NCBI GenBank assembly: GCA_034687125.1
Contig: JAQGBZ010000423.1
Coordinates: 1 to 50,699, forward strand
Direction: 5' to 3'
DNA: 50,699 nt
Source: Neelides folsomi
Taxonomy: Eukaryota > Arthropoda > Collembola > Neelipleona > Neelidae
Below the pieces are notes generated by a model. It did no database searches. It had not been told where the DNA came from and saw only the letters and a program-made list of their open reading frames with translations. Position 1 is the first letter of the stretch, and each line of letters starts with the position of its first letter. Positions 46,263 through 50,699 of the stretch are shown piece by piece. A program made the position numbers and the translations under genes.

Positions 46263-49200
46263 TTAATAAGAACATCTTTTCGAATTCGTAAAATCAATTA
46301 TTTTGCAAGCAAATAGAGTATCAGATTCTCCACAACACCGTGGAACTTTTTTATGGCACCAAACACCACAGTCACATTCTTCACCAGCCTCAATGATTCC
46401 TTTACATATGATTCACCAATTACTTTTAAGATGTGACATATGACAAATGTTTAATTAGTTTAATTACCATTCCCACAGAAGGCTCCAGTTTTTTCAATGA
46501 GACATTGTGGTCCTGGCGAACTCAGGAATTCGACCATATGGTCCTTCGAACATTGTGAAAGGTCTAAAGAGTTTGGTCGCCATCCGATATTGATCTGTTG
46601 GATAGGATGAAGAGGAAAATGATTAATAAATTTGAAGAGTTTATTTGATCGACATTTACGCTTTGTCACAATGTCGTGAGGTGAACCAAATAAATGACCA
46701 AGTCCATGTATCATTCCTCGATACACGTCGTATTTAGCTATTTTGTGTCCATGAACAATACCTGACACTGCAAAGTTTAAAATAACGTTTAATTATAAAA
46801 TTGCTTATTAGTAAAGTAAAAGTACATAAAAATTCAAAAAATTTTAATCAAACAAAATGTAAATGAAGTTTATATACCAAGAGCTATGTTTTTATGTCCA
46901 GTACAAATGCCTCCTGTATTTAAAACATTACGGTGAATAACTCCAGTTAATTGTCATATTAAGTTATATACTATAAGAATCATGAAAATTTGCTATAATA
47001 TTAACACAAAATCTTACTTAAATTTGTAGTTGAAAAAATTGAACCAAAATGCCAAAGACCAAAACCAAGAACAGCACAGCAACTCTTGGAATCTTTAAAA
47101 TACTTGTCCAAGTTTTTTCCAATAGCTATAATAGCATTTTTAGGACTTATTTCTTCAATGTTTTTCACAAACTCTTGAGAAAATCTTTTCTTTCTTGATA
47201 GCTTTTTAGTATTATTCATGCGTTCATTATTAGCTAAATTTCGTTTTTTCCTCTGAGCATCAATAAGCCTTTGATTTGACACAAAAATTTCTTTTATATT
47301 AAAGCCAATATTTTCACTTATTCCGTCACGATCAAAATCTACAGCCCTGAATACCCAATTTAGCATTTCAACAAGATCCACAATTTCCGCCACTCCATTC
47401 ATGACACCGCCTACACTTTCGAAAAATTATTGTTAAAAGTCAAATTCCTTTTTAAGTAATAGTAATAAGCTTCAAATAAAATAAATGCTACAAATTACAA
47501 ATTAACTGTAGATAACAATATTTACTACTTTATAAAAATGTCAGTAATAACCTCCAAGTCCAAATGTTTCAGCAAAAGTTTTTGTGATCATAATGCATAG
47601 TTGACAAACTTGAGCATCATTTCTGAAAAATACATTGGGTATTAATTTATTTGATAATTTTGACTCAAGAGTAACAATATTGATAAATTATTTTTAATCT
47701 GAATACCTTCGAATATCAAAAATATTGAATTTGTATTTAGATTTGACAACTCCATTTTGCATTTTCAAAATGTGATTCAAATCAATTTCATCACTTTTAA
47801 AATTTTCTGGTTCTGGTTGCCCTCTCACATCATAACTTCTTTTTAGTCTCTTGACACCCCTCCTTTTCTTATTTTTTTTCTCAATGCCGTAATCTTTATT
47901 AAATGCGTAATCATGTTCAAATGCGTAATCTTGCTCAAAAGCATAATCAGATTCAAATTCAGTGGTTTCTTCGGTAAATACATCTTCAGATTCTTCGTAA
48001 TTTTGGGTAGGCTCATTAGTATTTTCTAATGTTAATTCATCATTTGATAAAATCGTTTGTTGTGTTACAATTTCTGTTTGCTCCTCTTCGTATATTTCTG
48101 TATGCATTTGTGTTAATTGAACAATTTCATTTGTGGTTTCCTCCTCCCAGTGGTTCGTTACAAGTTGAGTAATTTGCGCCACTGGTTCGGTTATTTCATC
48201 TTTAAGGAAAAATGTTTGAATTGATGTGATTTCTTCACTTGAAGTTTCATCTGATAACTGAAATGTCGGTCTAACTGTTTCTTGTGTGAAATCTTCAGTT
48301 TGAATTTCATTTAATTTAATTGTGGGCTTTGGGAGTTCTTGCATAGCTTCTTTAGTATCTTCTTGGAAAATAGAAGTAAGTTTTTCTAATTTCTGTGTGA
48401 CGATTTGTGTTTCATCTTCTTCTAAACCAAAGGTTTGTTTTGGAGTCATTTGGGCTACCTCATTTGTAACCTCTTCTGTTAAAACAATTGTAGGGTATAT
48501 CGTTTGCTGCTTCACGAATTCTGTTATATTTTCCACATAATGAAAAGTTGGAATTAGAGTTTCTTGTCTAACTTCTTTTGTCTCAATTTCATCCAAAATA
48601 AATGTTTGTTCTTGTGTAATTTGCGTCATTTCTGTTTGATTTTCCTCTATTACAAATGTCTGGCTCTCAGCCACTTGTGTTGCTTTGTGTGTTAGATCTT
48701 CTTGTAGACTATGTGTTTGACTTTCAGTAAGTTGTGTAACTTTATTTGTTTCTTCTTCGTGTAATCCAAAAGTACGCCCGTCTATAACTTGTGTAGCGTC
48801 ACGCGTTTCTTCGTGAAACCCATAAGTTAACCCTTTTGTAACTTGTGTAACGTCACGCGTTTCTTCTTCGTGTAACACATAAGTTTGTGAGTCTGTAATT
48901 TGTGTAACGTCACGCGTTTCTTCTTCATGTAACCCATAAGTTTGCTCGCCTGTTACTTGTGTAAAGTCACGCGTTTCGTCTTCATGTAATCGTAAATTTG
49001 GATGATCTGCCATTTTTGTTGCTTCATGCGTTTCATCTTCTATAAGAAATGTTTTATCAGTTGTTAATTGTATCATTTCAGATGTGCTCTCTTCGTTTAA
49101 TAAAGTTGTTTGTCTTTCATCAAATTGTGTAACATATTCGGTTTCTTCAGCATGTAAACCATACGTGTGATTGGGTGTTGCTTGTGTAACTTCACTTGTT

Positions 49201-50699
49201 GTTTCTTCCTCCAGGCCAGAAGTTTGATCTTGTACAGATTTAATGACCTTGTTCGTCTCTTCAATTTCTAAATCAGATGTTTTACCATCTACTATTTGTG
49301 TAAATTCAGAAGTGATTTCTTCATTTAAACCAATTGTACTTTCATGTGAGATTTGTGTAACTTTGTTAGTGATTAATTCAGTAAAAGAATCAGATTCATA
49401 TGTCACTTGGATTGGATCCATTGTACTTATTTCATCTAGTTGCAGAGTTGAATAATCAAGCCCTTGAGTAACTTCAAATGTACTTTCTTCTATCATTAAA
49501 CTTTCGCTAGAAAGTTTTTGTGGTACTTCATCAGTGATTTGTTCATTCAATTGATCTTTATTTATCAGTATTTGTGTAATATCTTCAATTTCATCTGTTA
49601 TATTAAGTAAGACAGTTGGTGAAGTTAGCTCTTTTTGAGTAATTGAATAAGTTTCCTCTTCTATATAGATATTTGTATCTTCCATTTTTCCTTGCATGAT
49701 TTCTATACTTTCATGGGCCAATTTTGAACTTGTTTCTTCAGTGTGTATTTGGACAAATTCTTCAGTCATTTCTAATATTATAGGTGTAGTAATGTCAGGT
49801 TTCTTTTGTGTGAATTCATCAAATTCTTCAATTAACGTTGCGATCATTTGGTCCGTTGGCACTTGGGTAATTTTTTCAGTTATTTCAGTCATATGAGCTT
49901 CCGTTTCTTCAACTGGCAATTGATTATATTTTACGGTCTCTTTAATTATGTTGATTGTTGTCTTTCCTGGGGATATTTGAGTAAAATCACATTTTTCTTC
50001 AATTATTTTATGAGTGGTTTCTTCAATTTCTTTTTGATAAACTTCTTGAGTTATCTCAATCATTTTTAATGTACTTTCATCGATTGATTTTTGAGTTCTA
50101 GATTCAGTATCTTCTATAATGTTGACTGTCGTTTCTTCCATTGGTTTTGGACTTGTGAAATCAGTTAGTTTTTGGATAAGGTAGTCATTTTGTTCAGCAA
50201 TAATGACAGTAGTTTTATCAACTAATATCTGGGTAACTTTTATTATTTCATAGGTTAAATTTGTTATCAATTTTTGAGTAGCGTCTTCTGTTTCTTCAGT
50301 AATGTTAGCAGTAGTTTCATCAGTTGGTTTTTGAGTAGCCTCTTTTGTTCCTTCAGTAATGTTAGCAGTAGTTTCATGAGTAAGTTTTTGACTGGCCTCT
50401 ACCGTTTCTTCAGTGATATTAACATTTGTTTCTTCTGTTGATATCTGTGTGGCTACTTCAGTTTCATCAGTGATTTTAGCTTTTGTTTCATCTGTTGGTA
50501 TTTTACTTGCTTCTTTAGTTTTGTCAGTGATGTTAGCTGTTGTTTCATCTATTGGTATCTGGGTAACTAGTTCAGTTTCATTAGTGATGTTAGCTGTGGT
50601 TTCATTTATTGGTATTTGACTTGCTTCTTCAGTTTCATCAGTGATGTTAGCAGTGGTTTCATTTATTATTAATTGTGAAGCTTCTTCAGTTTCATCAGT
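46263..50699 (-). CDS. ADAM-like pseudo-metalloprotease with giant acidic repeat region (5' end outside window)
   Basis: The 3' part of a gene that runs off the right edge. Exons: 47707 to beyond 50699, 47552-47622, 47018-47410, 46878-46913 (36 nt), 46468-46767, 46263-46399. All join in phase and give at least 1309 residues. Order: (1) over 900 residues of imperfect 19-residue acidic Thr/Glu repeats (TDETEEASQIPINETTANI and EEETRDVTQ types), many with NIT sequons in the upstream part; (2) a Tyr-rich linker and a basic furin-type site (KRRGVKRLKRS, DNA 47838-47849); (3) a reprolysin (M12B) domain with IVDLVEMLNWVFRAVDF, GGICTGHKNIAL-type context and HGLGHLFGSPHD; (4) PQCLIEKTGAFCGNG, then IIEAGEECDCG, the start of a disintegrin domain that stops about 35 residues later. 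It most resembles ADAM10. HExxH is changed to HGLGH, so hydrolysis is not expected. No membrane segment follows, so a secreted product is likely. A non-coding locus is unlikely because the long frame is intact. Confidence 0.8.
47850..50699 (-). repeat. 19-residue (57-bp) tandem repeat array
   Basis: The coding repeat has a 57-bp period. In the upstream part (about 50270-50699) units are of TANIT-ETEEA-SQIPI type and very similar. In the middle (about 48650-49200) they are of HEEETRDVTQVT..QTYGL type. Elsewhere they are more diverged (EETT/ITQ pattern). Roughly 45-50 units lie in the window and the array continues past 50699. The last units grade into a DYAFE/DYAFN sub-repeat near 47890-47945. 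The left boundary is approximate. Confidence 0.85.

Noticed and set aside
48322..50619. Open frames on the + strand over the repeat array
   Set aside because: They are shadows of the 57-bp coding repeats, which keep several frames open by periodicity.
1..50699. CRISPR array, bacterial operon or viral genome
   Set aside because: Spliced metazoan genes cover the window. The only short-period array is the coding 57-bp repeat, which has no spacer structure.

Overview
The window is AT-rich animal nuclear DNA. The genes are split by many short introns (mostly 50-150 bp, GT..AG) and packed on both strands with short intergenic gaps. The gene set (CDC23, mitochondrial EF-G, CCDC39, a CNOT9 orthologue, cytosolic cysteinyl-tRNA synthetase, GCP2, a DUF229 protein, a FLYWCH/MULE transposase, an ADAM-like protein and an F-box/LRR protein) is metazoan. 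DUF229 and FLYWCH-MULE elements point to an ecdysozoan. The divergent F-box/LRR protein makes a springtail or similar small arthropod my best guess, which is inference. CCDC39 means the organism builds motile axonemes, probably sperm flagella.

Layout, left to right. 336-1521 (+) is a Gln-rich protein and 2154-4736 (+) is CDC23/APC8. CDC23 converges on GFM1 (4995-7920, -). GFM1 is divergent from a predicted 81-residue protein (8075-8626, +). Next come a Lys-rich protein (8760-9343, -), CCDC39 (9772-13781, -) and an F-box/LRR gene (14541-17420, -) whose 24-nt first coding exon lies inside a TA-flanked inverted-repeat element. A sibling element lies at 17915-18269. CNOT9 is 19341-21289 (-), followed by a mariner-like MITE (21932-22502). 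Cysteinyl-tRNA synthetase (23066-25973, -) is divergent from GCP2 (26601-31521, +). A poorly supported two-exon gene (32405-33483, +), degenerate 43-bp repeats and another MITE follow. An unrecognised protein with a disordered Pro-rich tail is at 34284-36336 (-), and a type II membrane DUF229 protein is at 38818-41376 (+). A complete 3.08-kb MULE transposon with long TIRs and a perfect 9-bp target duplication spans 42631-45708. The right end (46263-50699, -) is the 3' part of an ADAM-like gene.

Most genes are conserved housekeeping genes: APC/C, mitochondrial translation, CCR4-NOT, tRNA charging, microtubule nucleation and axoneme. The most unusual object is the ADAM-like gene. Its metalloprotease domain has lost the catalytic Glu of HExxH (it reads HGLGH), its disintegrin region stops early, and it is preceded by roughly 45-50 acidic 19-residue repeats that run off the window and end at a furin-type site. 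The second most unusual feature is the F-box gene start captured by a MITE.

Exon boundaries were worked out by hand from splice signals, reading-frame phase and family conservation. In every multi-exon model the exon lengths sum to a multiple of three. No database search was possible.
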